DNA of 64,000 bases, from NCBI RefSeq assembly GCF_000702605.1, contig NZ_JNIR01000001.1, forward strand, positions 1,602,501 to 1,666,500, given 5' to 3'. A model generated the notes under the pieces. It searched no databases. It was not told the origin of the DNA and saw only the letters and a list, made by a program, of their open reading frames with translations. This document shows, piece by piece, positions 19,272 through 29,849 of this stretch (the stretch's first letter is position 1; every line of letters begins with the position of its first letter). The DNA comes from Exiguobacterium acetylicum DSM 20416. GTDB lineage: Bacteria; Bacillota; Bacilli; Exiguobacteriales; Exiguobacteriaceae. Position numbers and translations under genes: made by a program.

Positions 19272-21410
19272 TTACTCTTTAGGTTCAGCTAGTTCGACCG
19301 TCAACTTTCCATTTTCCTTCACTAGTGTACCAGTTCGAGCCGATTGTTTGGTTACAAAACCTTTACCGATGACGTCGAGCTTCAAATCATATAAGCTGAC
19401 AAGCTTTTTGACGTCTCGTTGCGACCAACCGGTCAAATCCGGCATCTTAAACGTATTTGATGTTTTCAGCAAGACACGTTCTCCGCTGACAAATTCCTGT
19501 CCACGGGATGGAATCTGCGAAACGACTTCAGCACCATCGCCTAGGATGATCGCAACTGCCTCTTGTTCTTTTGCTAGGTCAGTCGCTTGTCGAGCACTCT
19601 TTTTGATATAACTTGGCGTGATCTTCGCTTTGACATCCACTGAATCCTTTTGCGTTTCCGGTTGGATGCTACGATACTGTAGTGCCGTATTCATGACACT
19701 TTTGAACACAGGACTCATGATGAGCGGACCAGAGACGGATGATTCGTTTTTCGATGGACGATCGACCGCGATGTACATGATCAATTCCGGATCATCTTTT
19801 GGGGCCATACCGATGAACGAGTGAATGAATTGTCCTTGAATATACTTTCCATTCTCAGAAATCTGAGCCGTACCGGTCTTCCCGATGACTCGGTAGTCTT
19901 TCAACTTATACATTTGACCTGTACCAAGCTTACTGTTGACGACACCGTCCAGTGCTTCGCGTGTTGCTTTTGCCGCTTCAGCAGAAATCGGTTTACCGAC
20001 GACTTCTGTTTTCGCTCGGTATGGTGCCTTATCCGTATGATCCGCTTTTTGGATGATATGCGGTTTGACCATCTCGCCGTCTCCAGCGATTGCTGTCGCT
20101 CCTTGAAGCAATTGCATCGGTGTGACCGCAGTCGATTGCCCCCATGAGGTGATGAGCGCATTCAACGGTTTAGACAAGTCAGATTGACTATTTACTTCTC
20201 CCGAGATGTCTATACCCGTTCGTTGGTCAAAATGAAACTTCTTAAAGTAATCTTTATACCGTTCAATCCCAAGTTTTTCTGCTGTTAACTTCGAGAACAT
20301 GACGTTTGAGGAGTGATAGACCCCTTCAATCATCGGGATGGTTCCCCAACCGACATCATTATAATCCTTGATGACCGTTCCTTTGTAGTTATAACTACCC
20401 GATTTATACATCTCATTCGGACGGAACACTCCCGCATCAATCGCCGCTGCGAGCGTAAAGATTTTCATCGTCGAACCTGGCTCGAATCGTGACGAGACGG
20501 CAAAATTCGTGAAATCTTTCATATCACGTAAATTCGGGTTGAACGATGGGCGATCCGCCATGGCGAGGATTTCACCAGTCTTCGCATCCATGACGATACC
20601 TGTCGCATTTTTCGGTTTGTACGTGTTGTACATTTTTTGCATCTCTTTTTCAAGTGACTGTTGGATTCGATGATCGATCGTTAAATAGAGATTCGATCCA
20701 TCCTTTGGTTCGTTCGAGACACGTGACGCGCCTTGAATCAACGGATTACCGCTACGATCCTTTTCAAAGACACGAGCTCCGTAAGATTCACTTAAAGCAT
20801 TATCATACTGCTTCTCGATTCCCATCTGACCTTGTAAAGCGACCCGACCATTTTCCTCGGTGATCTTTTGAACGAACCCAAGTGTATCAGACAAGAAGAT
20901 ACCGTTCGGATAGTATCGTTTCGGCTCTTCAATCATCCGGATGCCAGGAAGCTTCAGATTGTCGATTTTCTCTTTTTGATCAAGCGTCAAATCATTTCCT
21001 TTTTTTCCGAACTCAATTTGAGAACGGTCTTTGTTTTCAATCAGATAGGTCTCCAGTTCCTTTGTCGTCATCCCAAGAATCGGCGCAAGACCCTCAGCCG
21101 TCTTTTTAAAATCGACGATCGTCTCATCTGGATCTTTGACACCACCCAGTCGATAAACGCCAATCAGATGATAGGATGGAATGTTGATCGCAATCGGGGA
21201 ACCGAGACGGTCGAAAATCTCGCCACGTTCTGCTCCAAGCGTTTCTTGAGACTCCCATCGTTTCTTTTCCGCGTATGCAATCATATCTTCACCGTGGAAC
21301 TGTTTTGTCGTTGCTAAATACAAAAATCGACCAATGAACACAAAAAAGAGAGTAGCAAATATCACCATGATAAAGGCTACTCTCCAACGGGATTTTTTCA
21401 GTGGATTCAT
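19272..21410 (-). CDS. pbpB: Penicillin-binding protein 2B, septal transpeptidase with PASTA domains
   Basis: Class B PBP that cross-links septal peptidoglycan. The 712-residue protein has an N-terminal membrane span (about 11-32), a PBP dimerisation region (about 60-220), and a transpeptidase domain with catalytic STMK at 313-316, SSN at 367-369 and KTGTAQ at 511-516. Two C-terminal PASTA repeats lie at about 585-712; the last begins KMPDLTGWSQRDVKKL. Its start overlaps the ftsL stop (ATGA). No second, SpoVD-type copy follows, which suggests a non-sporulating host. Confidence 0.95.
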   Translation of the reverse strand: MNPLKKSRWRVAFIMVIFATLFFVFIGRFLYLATTKQFHGEDMIAYAEKKRWESQETLGAERGEIFDRLGSPIAINIPSYHLIGVYRLGGVKDPDETIVDFKKTAEGLAPILGMTTKELETYLIENKDRSQIEFGKKGNDLTLDQKEKIDNLKLPGIRMIEEPKRYYPNGIFLSDTLGFVQKITEENGRVALQGQMGIEKQYDNALSESYGARVFEKDRSGNPLIQGASRVSNEPKDGSNLYLTIDHRIQQSLEKEMQKMYNTYKPKNATGIVMDAKTGEILAMADRPSFNPNLRDMKDFTNFAVSSRFEPGSTMKIFTLAAAIDAGVFRPNEMYKSGSYNYKGTVIKDYNDVGWGTIPMIEGVYHSSNVMFSKLTAEKLGIERYKDYFKKFHFDQRTGIDISGEVNSQSDLSKPLNALITSWGQSTAVTPMQLLQGATAIAGDGEMVKPHIIQKADHTDKAPYRAKTEVVGKPISAEAAKATREALDGVVNSKLGTGQMYKLKDYRVIGKTGTAQISENGKYIQGQFIHSFIGMAPKDDPELIMYIAVDRPSKNESSVSGPLIMSPVFKSVMNTALQYRSIQPETQKDSVDVKAKITPSYIKKSARQATDLAKEQEAVAIILGDGAEVVSQIPSRGQEFVSGERVLLKTSNTFKMPDLTGWSQRDVKKLVSLYDLKLDVIGKGFVTKQSARTGTLVKENGKLTVELAEPKE

Positions 21411-21793
21411 TTAGGAATCACCTTGATGTTCCCTTTACGCATATCAAGACCCTGTTCTTTTGCAATCTTATAAATCCGTTCCGGAGAGCTTAAGTTCGTG
21501 ACCTCTAGTTGTAAACGTTCGTTTTCTTTTTGGAGTGATTGTGTGACTTGGTTCTCTTTCGCTAAATCACGGCTCACATTATACGCTTCGTTATGCGTAC
21601 TGATCGTCAAACTCCCAAATAACACAAGACCACCAATCATCGCGCTGTATAAGAATTTTTCAAAGGGGTACAAGCGATACTTCGGACGGACGGCGACGCG
21701 ACGCGCGATATCTTCCGTCTTTCGTGGTTCCTGAACAGGTTGTTGACGAACGGGTTGAACCGTTTGGACCGATTTACGAAGTGGTTCTGCCAT
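21407..21793 (-). CDS. ftsL: Cell division protein FtsL
   Basis: Small bitopic septal protein that activates the FtsW-PBP2B synthase together with DivIB. The 128-residue protein has a basic Gln/Arg-rich cytoplasmic tail (about 1-47), one membrane span (about 48-66) and an extracellular coiled coil with leucine heptads (about 75-115). Family members are poorly conserved, so the call rests on this layout and on the position between rsmH and pbpB. AGAGGAG precedes the ATG. Confidence 0.9.
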   Translation of the reverse strand: MAEPLRKSVQTVQPVRQQPVQEPRKTEDIARRVAVRPKYRLYPFEKFLYSAMIGGLVLFGSLTISTHNEAYNVSRDLAKENQVTQSLQKENERLQLEVTNLSSPERIYKIAKEQGLDMRKGNIKVIPK

Positions 21794-21806
21794 TGGAATG
21801 CTCCTC

Positions 21807-22745
21807 TCAAGTTTCTTTCATTTTTTCAGCAACTCGTAATTTTGCCGATCGGGCGCGACGGTTATCATCGAGCTCTTCAACACCAGCCGTAATCGGCTTG
21901 CGTGTGACGAGTCGGAGTTCCGGCTCCATTTCGACGGGAATCATCGGTAACCCCGGTGGAAGCTCGGGTAGTGATGATTTTTCTTTGATTGCTTGTTTAC
22001 ACATGCGATCTTCAAGTGAATGGAACGTAATGACACATAGACGTCCACCGACCCGTAATAAATCAATGGCTTGGTGTACTGCACGGTCAAAGACATTCAG
22101 TTCATCATTGACGGCGATCCGGATTGCTTGGAATGTCCGTTTCGCAGGGTGACCACCTTTACGTCGTGCTGGTGCCGGAATCGCATCCTTGATCAATTCG
22201 ACGAGTTCGAACGTCGTCTCGATCGGTCGCTCTTCCCGCGCTTTTTCGATTTTGCGCGCAATCTGTTTCGAGAACTTCTCTTCCCCGTATGTAAAGAAGA
22301 TACGTACGAGATCATTGTACGGCCACTCATTGACGACTTCGTAGGCAGAAAGTGGAGAAGATTGATCCATGCGCATGTCGAGACGTGCGTCGTGATTGTA
22401 ACTAAATCCCCGTTCCCCTTCGTCTAATTGTGGTGAAGAGACACCGAGATCGAATAAGATGCCGTCCACTTTCTCGACTCCATGTGCTGCCAACTGCTCT
22501 TTTAAATAAGCAAAATTACTCTTTATTAAAGTAAAGCGACCTTCATACGCCGCGAGACGTTCTGCTGCATGAGCGAGGGCGACATCATCTTGATCAAATG
22601 CATACAGATGACCTGTCGTCAGTTGCTTGACGATCTCTTCGCTGTGTCCTGCTCCACCTAATGTACAATCGACGTAAATGCCGTCGGGTTTAATCGCGAG
22701 TCCTTCGATCGACTCCCATTTCAATACTGTTTCATGCTCAAACAT
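21807..22745 (-). CDS. rsmH: 16S rRNA (cytosine-1402-N4)-methyltransferase
   Basis: AdoMet-dependent enzyme that methylates C1402 in the decoding centre of 16S rRNA. The 312-residue protein begins MFEHETVL and has the AdoMet motif [15 protein letters not shown] (about 28-42), [19 protein letters not shown] and [18 protein letters not shown]. It is first gene of the division cluster here; mraZ, which normally precedes it, is absent. The ATG at 22745 is chosen over an upstream in-frame codon at 22757. Confidence 0.96.
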   Translation of the reverse strand: MFEHETVLKWESIEGLAIKPDGIYVDCTLGGAGHSEEIVKQLTTGHLYAFDQDDVALAHAAERLAAYEGRFTLIKSNFAYLKEQLAAHGVEKVDGILFDLGVSSPQLDEGERGFSYNHDARLDMRMDQSSPLSAYEVVNEWPYNDLVRIFFTYGEEKFSKQIARKIEKAREERPIETTFELVELIKDAIPAPARRKGGHPAKRTFQAIRIAVNDELNVFDRAVHQAIDLLRVGGRLCVITFHSLEDRMCKQAIKEKSSLPELPPGLPMIPVEMEPELRLVTRKPITAGVEELDDNRRARSAKLRVAEKMKET

Positions 22746-22878
22746 GTCCTGCCTCACCTTTCACTGTCCTTGAAGGACGTTACTCTTTTTCAATGTATCA
22801 CATTCTCTCGTGAAAACGTTACGAAAATGAGACAGTTTCCTTGATTTATTTAACTTTTGTGTAATTTTCGCTAAAAAA

Positions 22879-22906
22879 CCGAAAAAACCTGCTAGTTTCA
22901 GCAGGT
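22879..22906 (-). terminator. Intrinsic terminator after bshC
   Basis: The minus strand has AAACCTGCTGAAACTAGCAGGTTTTTTC, an 8-bp stem followed by a T-run. It separates bshC from the rsmH cluster. The following 130 nt carry an extended-type TGTGATACAT that may be the rsmH -10, with no clear -35. Confidence 0.8.
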
Positions 22907-24469
22907 TTAGAGGAAAATCTTCAGTTGATCACTCGCATTCGCTTCATAGGCTGTCCTTAAGTCCCGCACAAAATCAGGACCATGATGATTCAACCACGGG
23001 AGGACAGAATGCATCCGTTCTTGTGGCGCTCCATCAGGAAGGAGATGGTAAGCCGTCTCTTTATATTGCCGTGTTTGTCGATCAAACTGACGTCGATCTT
23101 CTGCTAGCAAACTAGCAATTGCTTGTTCGAGCTGTTTCTTGACCTTCTCACTCTTACTCGACGTCCGCAGTAAATGCTGTTCGAGCGAGAGAAACTCGGA
23201 GACGAAACTGTCTTTTAGCATCGCTGCCGTCTGCATACGTCCTGTCATCTTCTCTTCTGAATAGAGCGGAATCGGAACGCCTGAACGGACGATTTCTTCG
23301 AGCGATACCTCGAGTTTAGCAAGACGCTTTTCATCGCTATGACGCACGATTACCCCGCCCATGCGGGGAATCAATAGCGGCATCGTCCAATTCAGGTGAT
23401 GAAAGAGCGGTCGTAAGCGTGTCCAGTATGCTAACTCCCCCGGACCCCCGATATAGGCAAGCGTCGGGAACAGGTAATCCTGCATCAATGGACGTGTGAC
23501 GACACTGTTGGAGAAACGTTCCGGACTGGCGTACAGCAACGCGATCAATTCAAGCTCCGTATATTGCTTTCCTTGTTTCGTCTCGAATCCGTCTGCTGTC
23601 GGATAAAGCAACTGACGACCATGATCATCGACGAAAAGATGCGCCGCTTCCTCGTTCAAGAACGTATCCGGTAACTCTTGCGTCTGTGAAATACCATCCG
23701 TCAATGCTCGTCTAAATTCCGCATTGTCTTGAATCAACCGTTCAAAGAACGGAATCTCGAGTTCACGGACAGAATGTGTATCCGCATCAAAGAAGACGAC
23801 ATCATAATCGATCAATTCACCGATCAATTGCGAGAAAAACATCCCATAGGATGTACACGCTTCAACGATTTGCTTCAGACGCGCAATTAATCGTTTCGTA
23901 TGAACCGTTTCTGGCATTGCTCGGAATGTCTCTTCGATGATTTCAAGAAGTGTTGCTTGATCAAAAGAGAGTCGACTGACCGAGCGGGCAATCGATTCTG
24001 TAGGTGCAACAGCGATTTTACGCGTTTGATAATCCGCTGTCGGAACGTAAACATGGTTAATCTCATCAAAATCGTGATCTTCGGTCGCGAGCCAAAAAAT
24101 CGGAACGACAGGTCGCCCAAGTGTCGTCTCCGCCTGCTGCGCGACCTTAAGACAGGTCAACAATTTATAGATCGCATATAATGGTCCGCCAAAGATCCCC
24201 GTTTGTTGCCCTGTAATGACAACTTGAGCTTCACCCGTACGAAGCTTCGCGACGCGCTCCCGCAAACGCTCCGTCATGTTCGGATTTTGACGTTCAAGTT
24301 CGTCTGTCAGTGCCGCAAGATGCGGATAATGACGACCTTCGAGCAAGCGGCTCCTTGACGCTAAACCACTCTCACCAAGATGGTCGACATATGTTAAGAA
24401 TTCTTCTCGTGAAGCACGATGCATCAACGAGTTATCATCGTATAAGGCTTCAAATGGTTGTACCTTCAA
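22907..24469 (-). CDS. bshC: Putative cysteine ligase BshC (bacillithiol synthesis)
   Basis: Proposed last enzyme of bacillithiol synthesis, adding Cys to GlcN-malate. The 520-residue protein has a Rossmann-like core with the family segment GQQTGIFGGPLYAIYK (about 87-102), FWLATEDHDFDEINHVY, PTLAYIGGPGELAYW and a C-terminal coiled coil (about 415-475). It starts with TTG at 24469, with AAGAAGGGA upstream. It lies next to the division cluster as in other Bacillales, so the cell probably uses bacillithiol as its thiol buffer. Confidence 0.95.
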   Translation of the reverse strand: MKVQPFEALYDDNSLMHRASREEFLTYVDHLGESGLASRSRLLEGRHYPHLAALTDELERQNPNMTERLRERVAKLRTGEAQVVITGQQTGIFGGPLYAIYKLLTCLKVAQQAETTLGRPVVPIFWLATEDHDFDEINHVYVPTADYQTRKIAVAPTESIARSVSRLSFDQATLLEIIEETFRAMPETVHTKRLIARLKQIVEACTSYGMFFSQLIGELIDYDVVFFDADTHSVRELEIPFFERLIQDNAEFRRALTDGISQTQELPDTFLNEEAAHLFVDDHGRQLLYPTADGFETKQGKQYTELELIALLYASPERFSNSVVTRPLMQDYLFPTLAYIGGPGELAYWTRLRPLFHHLNWTMPLLIPRMGGVIVRHSDEKRLAKLEVSLEEIVRSGVPIPLYSEEKMTGRMQTAAMLKDSFVSEFLSLEQHLLRTSSKSEKVKKQLEQAIASLLAEDRRQFDRQTRQYKETAYHLLPDGAPQERMHSVLPWLNHHGPDFVRDLRTAYEANASDQLKIFL

Positions 24470-24498
24470 ACAAAATCCCTTCTTTCTTACCTAACTGG

Positions 24499-24855
24499 TC
24501 AACTGATGAACAGTTGACGAATACCAAGTACGAACAGTATGAAATGGACGGGTAATGCCAGCAAGATGATGATCCGCCAACTGTGGCGAATCATTTGTCT
24601 CAAATCAACGTCAAGTTGACGAATTCGTTGCCAGAGCGCATTCAACGCAAATACCAACAACACGACGATGACGATCCACCCTAAGTAATTTGTTCCGGTC
24701 AAGGCAATCAATGCAACATGAATCGCATACAGAACGATGAACGTTCCAAAGTCGAGTGCAACTCGAACGGCCTTCCCATGTTTCCGAAATAGAAGTAGAA
24801 AGACGAGATACAACGCAATCAGGCTGAATAAAGGAAAAATGATGAAGACTGTCAC
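24499..24855 (-). CDS. DUF3397 family membrane protein
   Basis: A 118-residue integral membrane protein with four hydrophobic segments (about 1-20, 34-51, 57-74, 92-112) split by short basic loops. Function is unknown. Placement between a ketopantoate-reductase-like gene and bshC matches the position of DUF3397 proteins in other Bacillales, which is the main support for the family call. The GTG start at 24855 overlaps the stop of the upstream gene (GTGA) and has GGGAGGG upstream. Confidence 0.75.
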   Translation of the reverse strand: MTVFIIFPLFSLIALYLVFLLLFRKHGKAVRVALDFGTFIVLYAIHVALIALTGTNYLGWIVIVVLLVFALNALWQRIRQLDVDLRQMIRHSWRIIILLALPVHFILFVLGIRQLFIS

Positions 24856-25661
24856 TGCGGACCCTCCCTCTGTTTGATCTGTTCATAATAAAAAGATAAA
24901 CGTGGCGTCGCAGTCGTCGCCTGACGTAATGCGTATCCAAGTATCGGTTCTACTTCCGTTCGTCGTCCATACTCAAAATCTCGTAACATGGAAGAACGAT
25001 TTTTGCTCGTATTCTTCATGATCCGCTCGATCTCGGAATAAGTAATGTCATGGTGCGGGAAAATCGTCCGCATTTCGTCAAATAATTGATGGGCTTCTTC
25101 TCGATAAGGCATCTCTAACAAGGATCCATTCTCAACACCGTAATAAGCCGTCACTGGATTAATGACGACGTTGATGAATAGCTTCGTCAATAAAACGGCT
25201 TCCATATCTGACTCGAATTCAAAGCACAGTTGCTTTGACGACAAGTTCGCTACCTCTTGATTGCCGTAGCGGATGCGGCCATTTCCAGTATGCTGAACTT
25301 CAAACGGTGCAGTACGCATGGCACCATGTTCGACGACACCAAATAAGACATGCGGCAATTGCTCTTTCCATTTCAAATGATCCATTCCATTTTGCAGGAA
25401 CATGACGGGACACGTCAGCCGTTCGAGGAATGGAATCACACTTTTTATATCATACGACTTTGTCGCGACAAACACCAAGTCTTCTGACTCGAGCCGATCA
25501 ATCTTCCGGATCCGTACGAGACGACTCGCCTGTCCATCACGAATGATTGGTCGTTCCTCATCTTGTTCCTGTCGCACATAAAGCGTAACTGCATGCTCTT
25601 CCGATAAATAAGAGGCAAGCAACAACCCGATGGCACCCGCGCCAATGATTCCAACATTCAT
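24852..25661 (-). CDS. 2-dehydropantoate 2-reductase family protein (PanE/ApbA-like)
   Basis: NADPH-dependent reductase family that makes pantoate for coenzyme A. The 269-residue protein has the N-terminal dinucleotide fold VGIIGAGAIGLLLASYL (about 3-19), VFVATKSYD and FLQNGMDH. The C-terminal helical domain contains the family pattern KLFINVVINPVTAYYGVENG. It is somewhat shorter than typical PanE (about 300 residues), so substrate identity is not certain. coaD at 28768 belongs to the same cofactor pathway. Confidence 0.82.
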   Translation of the reverse strand: MNVGIIGAGAIGLLLASYLSEEHAVTLYVRQEQDEERPIIRDGQASRLVRIRKIDRLESEDLVFVATKSYDIKSVIPFLERLTCPVMFLQNGMDHLKWKEQLPHVLFGVVEHGAMRTAPFEVQHTGNGRIRYGNQEVANLSSKQLCFEFESDMEAVLLTKLFINVVINPVTAYYGVENGSLLEMPYREEAHQLFDEMRTIFPHHDITYSEIERIMKNTSKNRSSMLRDFEYGRRTEVEPILGYALRQATTATPRLSFYYEQIKQREGPQ

Positions 25662-25682
25662 CTATTCATGTCCCCTTTCATG

Positions 25683-25731
25683 AAAAAAGCGACCTTAAAA
25701 CCGATTTCTCGATTCGAAGGTCGCTTTTATA
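25683..25731 (-). terminator. Intrinsic terminator after rpmF
   Basis: The minus strand has AAAAGCGACCTT ... AAGGTCGCTTTTTT with an internal small hairpin in the loop. It lies between rpmF and the ketopantoate-reductase-like gene. Confidence 0.85.
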
Positions 25732-25744
25732 CCGATCAATCAGC

Positions 25745-25918
25745 TTATTTGCTGACGATTTCTTTACCTTTGTACGAGCCACATGCTTTACAAACGCGGT
25801 GTGAAAGTTTCATTTCACCACAGTTTGGGCACTCGACCATACCTGGTACACGGAGTTTGAAATGAGTACGGCGAAGACGTTTGCGTGTTTTCGACGTTCT
25901 GCGGAATGGTACTGCCAT
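25745..25918 (-). CDS. rpmF: 50S ribosomal protein L32
   Basis: A 57-residue ribosomal protein starting [14 protein letters not shown]. The zinc-ribbon form is seen, with Cys at 30, 33, 43 and 46 (CPNC and CKAC), so this is the zinc-binding type rather than the Cys-free paralogue. It is transcribed with the upstream yceD gene, the common arrangement in bacteria. It is too short for a default ORF search; the frame and the 174-nt length are clear. Confidence 0.96.
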
Positions 25919-25964
25919 CGTTGTCCACCTCCTTGAAAAAATACACTCGCCTTTACTTCAGAAA

Positions 25965-26489
25965 TCAGGAATCCTGATCTTTTTTAAAGAACTGAGCGAG
26001 ACCCGCGAGTCGCGGATCGATTTTTGGTTCGGTTTCCTCTGGATCTTCTTCAGAAAGAATCGTCCAGCCTTCCCCCTCAACCAACTGATTCTCTTCATCA
26101 TCCCCATGCACTTGCACTGGCACATGAAGTAAAATCAATTCTTGCACGAGCGGTCGAAGATCGACCGTATTCCCGATCGGTACGTTGATGTCATCTGCTT
26201 CGTTCGAAACAGCATCGACCTCGAGCAGGAATGGCTCGATGGATTCAATCTCGAATGGATAAGCGACGTCACTTAGCGTCCGGGCATCCGGAAGCGTCAT
26301 TTCGCCAGTGATCCGAAGATTGAATATTAATTGATTCGATGTAAACGATGCATTTGCACGAACGTGCACAGGTTGCACCGCCCGGATATCCGGATGGAGG
26401 GCGACTAGCTCATTGAGCTCGATCGTCTCGTTAACCTGAAGTTGACCCAGATTGCGCAATTTATTCAATTGCATCAGGGACCATTTCAT
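25965..26489 (-). CDS. YceD family protein (DUF177)
   Basis: A 174-residue protein beginning MKWSLMQLNKLRN. It is a member of the YceD family linked to 23S rRNA accumulation and to rpmF in most bacteria and plastids. The conserved core GEMTLPDARTLSDVAYPFEIE... is here, but it lacks the usual pair of Cys seen in some members. The C-terminus has the typical DPRLAGLAQFFK segment. Start: ATG at 26489 with TTGAGGTGA upstream. A perfect-consensus promoter drives it. Confidence 0.88.
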   Translation of the reverse strand: MKWSLMQLNKLRNLGQLQVNETIELNELVALHPDIRAVQPVHVRANASFTSNQLIFNLRITGEMTLPDARTLSDVAYPFEIESIEPFLLEVDAVSNEADDINVPIGNTVDLRPLVQELILLHVPVQVHGDDEENQLVEGEGWTILSEEDPEETEPKIDPRLAGLAQFFKKDQDS

Positions 26490-26517
26490 CCGAATCACCT
26501 CAATTGCAACAATATGA

Positions 26518-26546
26518 ATTATAGAGAGGACATCTTGTTTTGTCAA
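26518..26546 (-). promoter_or_regulatory. Consensus sigma-A promoter of yceD-rpmF
   Basis: The minus strand carries TTGACA, exactly 17 nt, then TATAAT, a perfect match to the vegetative consensus at both boxes. The leader would be about 25 nt. The -35 directly abuts the -35 of a divergent plus-strand promoter. Confidence 0.9.
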
Positions 26547-26563
26547 TGTTTTTTCTTTACACT
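26535..26563 (+). promoter_or_regulatory. Probable promoter of tmcAL
   Basis: TTGTTT, a 17-nt spacer and TACACT point toward the plus-strand tmcAL gene. It overlaps the divergent yceD promoter. Confidence 0.5.
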
Positions 26564-26645
26564 GAAATCGCTAGAGAACGAACACTTTTGGACGTCTTTA
26601 TCCATATTACCGCACTTAATTCGGTTTGCAAAGGAGAAAGTTTTC

Positions 26646-27797
26646 ATGAGGATGACAGCTATCATTTCAGAGTACAATCCGTTTCATAACGGACACTATT
26701 ATCAAGCGACGACAGCACGACGGGAAACGGATGCCGACGTCATCGTCGCCATCATGAGCGGAACGTTCATGCAGCGTGGTGAACCCGCCTTTACAGACAA
26801 ATGGACACGTGCTCAGGCAGCGGTCGCGAGCGGTGCCATCGATCTCGTTCTTGAACTCCCCTTCTATTTTGCTGTCCAGCGTGCTGATCGTTTTGCACTC
26901 GGTGGTGTGACGATTGCCGAGACGATCGGCTGTCAATCGCTTTCGTTCGGAAGCGAGTGTGGAGACATCGAACCTTTTCTGCATGCGTCAGCGGAACAGA
27001 TCGAAGAGACACTTGCTTACAAGCAAGCGTTACACGATGGTTTGGCATCTGGTCTCTCTTCTGCTCACGCCGCTAGTCTAGCATTCAAGAGCGTCTCAGG
27101 AACGCTTGATTTGACACAACCGAACAATACGCTTGGCTATTATTACGCTCGCGCCGCAAATACCCTATCGCTTCACACGACGAAACGGATTGGAAGTGGC
27201 TACCACGACTTATCAACCGGAGACATCATGAGCGCCACCGCGATACGCGCCCATCATCAAACGCACGGTCAGCTGCTCGCACTTCCTGAACAAACCGAAG
27301 ACGTCTTAGCAAACGCCTCTTTCGCCAACTTTTCGCACTATTATCCGTGGATTCGACAACGTCTACTGACAACCCCAGTACCCGAGTTGATACGAATCGC
27401 TGGGATCAACGCTTCGTTAGCGCCACGACTCATCGAAGGGGCGAAACAAGCAACGACGTTCGATACCTTTCTGAATTACGTCAAAACACGCCGTTATACG
27501 CGGACGAGCCTGCAACGTGCCCTGATCTATCTGTTGACCTCAACGACAGCAGAGGAGGTCGCACGGATTGATTACGACCATATTGATTTTGTTCGTCCCC
27601 TCGCCTTTTCAGAACGAGGACGACAAGCACTCAAAACCATCAAAACGCGGACTACCGTCTTCAGTACCTTTACGAGTCATCCTTGGCTAACGAAAGAAAG
27701 CCAAGTGACAGCTGCATATGCACTGCCCTTGGCTCGCTACGACGCGTTGCTCGAACACCGTCGTTTCCCTTATTTTGCTGGAAGTTCTTCTAAATAA
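26646..27797 (+). CDS. tmcAL: tRNA(Met) cytidine acetate ligase TmcAL (YlbM)
   Basis: Makes N4-acetylcytidine at the wobble base of elongator tRNA-Met using acetate and ATP. The 383-residue protein has a nucleotidyltransferase-type N-terminus, ISEYNPFHNGH with HNGH at 14-17, then MSGTFMQRGEPAF and ELPFYFAVQRADRFA. Start: ATG at 26646 with AAAGGAG 9 nt upstream; the open frame begins earlier. It is convergent with ylbL and the two coding regions overlap by 28 nt at their 3' ends. Confidence 0.93.
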   Translation: MRMTAIISEYNPFHNGHYYQATTARRETDADVIVAIMSGTFMQRGEPAFTDKWTRAQAAVASGAIDLVLELPFYFAVQRADRFALGGVTIAETIGCQSLSFGSECGDIEPFLHASAEQIEETLAYKQALHDGLASGLSSAHAASLAFKSVSGTLDLTQPNNTLGYYYARAANTLSLHTTKRIGSGYHDLSTGDIMSATAIRAHHQTHGQLLALPEQTEDVLANASFANFSHYYPWIRQRLLTTPVPELIRIAGINASLAPRLIEGAKQATTFDTFLNYVKTRRYTRTSLQRALIYLLTSTTAEEVARIDYDHIDFVRPLAFSERGRQALKTIKTRTTVFSTFTSHPWLTKESQVTAAYALPLARYDALLEHRRFPYFAGSSSK

Positions 27798-28767
27798 TCA
27801 ATCGCATCTTCGACTGTCTTGATCGGAACGAGCTTCATGTTCGTTCCGAGTTTTTTGATGGATGGTTTTGCTTCTATGTAGTTCTCTCCTGCTGGTACGA
27901 ACATGATTTCTGCTTCTGCCTCGTCTGCAGCGACCACCTTTTGCCACGCTCCACCAATCGGTCCTACCTTGCCGCCTTCTTCAATCGTTCCTGTGCCGGC
28001 GATTTTATGCCCTTTCGCCAAATCTCCCGGCGTCAATTGGTCATAGATTTCAAGGGTGAACATCATCCCAGCAGAAGGTCCTCCGACGTCTTCGACCTGA
28101 AACGCAATATCAGGATCCGTCGTCACGTTTGAGATCGGAAGCGGTTCGTAAATGCCGAGCCCGACGCGCTTAACCTCTTTGGATAACTGATCCACTCGAA
28201 TCGTCGTCTTCTTGTCTTCCGATTTACGCGTGAACTGAATCGGAACAGCTGTTTTTGCTTTTTTTGCTTGAATCGTCTTCATGAAACCTTCGAATGACGT
28301 AATCGGTTTTCCGTCAATACTTGTAATGCGATCCCCTGCTTTCAGTTTCCCCTCAGCTGGACCACCGGGAATGACCCCAGAGACGTAAATCCCTTCGAAA
28401 TCGACATCGACCTTTTGATCCGCCAATTCATACGCTTCGATCGTTGCGTTATGTTGCGCTTCTTCCATATACAGCTTCTGACGCGTTTCATACTGCGCGT
28501 CCGACTCGCCGTCGTACAGATAATCACTTACACTCGATGTTTCGGAGAACGGTAGAAATAAGCTTTCAATGAGAAAGTAAGGCGTGGCCCGACGTTGTGC
28601 GATCGTCAGCATCATCAAATCTCCCGGTTCCTTGTCGCCTCCAGATACTTCGATCAAATCTTCTGTCGACGTCGCATCACCTGGATAAGAGATGAAATAA
28701 GGAAGTGGTACGAAAAATACGATCAAGGCAGCAACGATAGCTGCTAAGGCGGGTTTCCAAGCTTTCA

Positions 28768-28768
<1 letters not shown>
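27770..28768 (-). CDS. ylbL: Membrane-anchored PDZ and Lon-type serine protease YlbL
   Basis: Membrane-anchored protease of 332 residues. There is an N-terminal membrane span (about 6-27), a PDZ domain (about 122-190) and a C-terminal Lon (S16) proteolytic domain with the Ser-Lys dyad in GGPSAGMM (Ser about 232) and GGAWQKVVAA (Lys about 277). In B. subtilis the homologue degrades the SOS division inhibitor YneA with CtpA. The ATG at 28768 is 8 nt after AAGGAG and overlaps the coaD stop; a GTG at 28771 is an alternative. Confidence 0.92.
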
Positions 28769-29828
<1,060 letters not shown>

Positions 29829-29849
29829 TTCCTTCATTCCTTTCAACAA

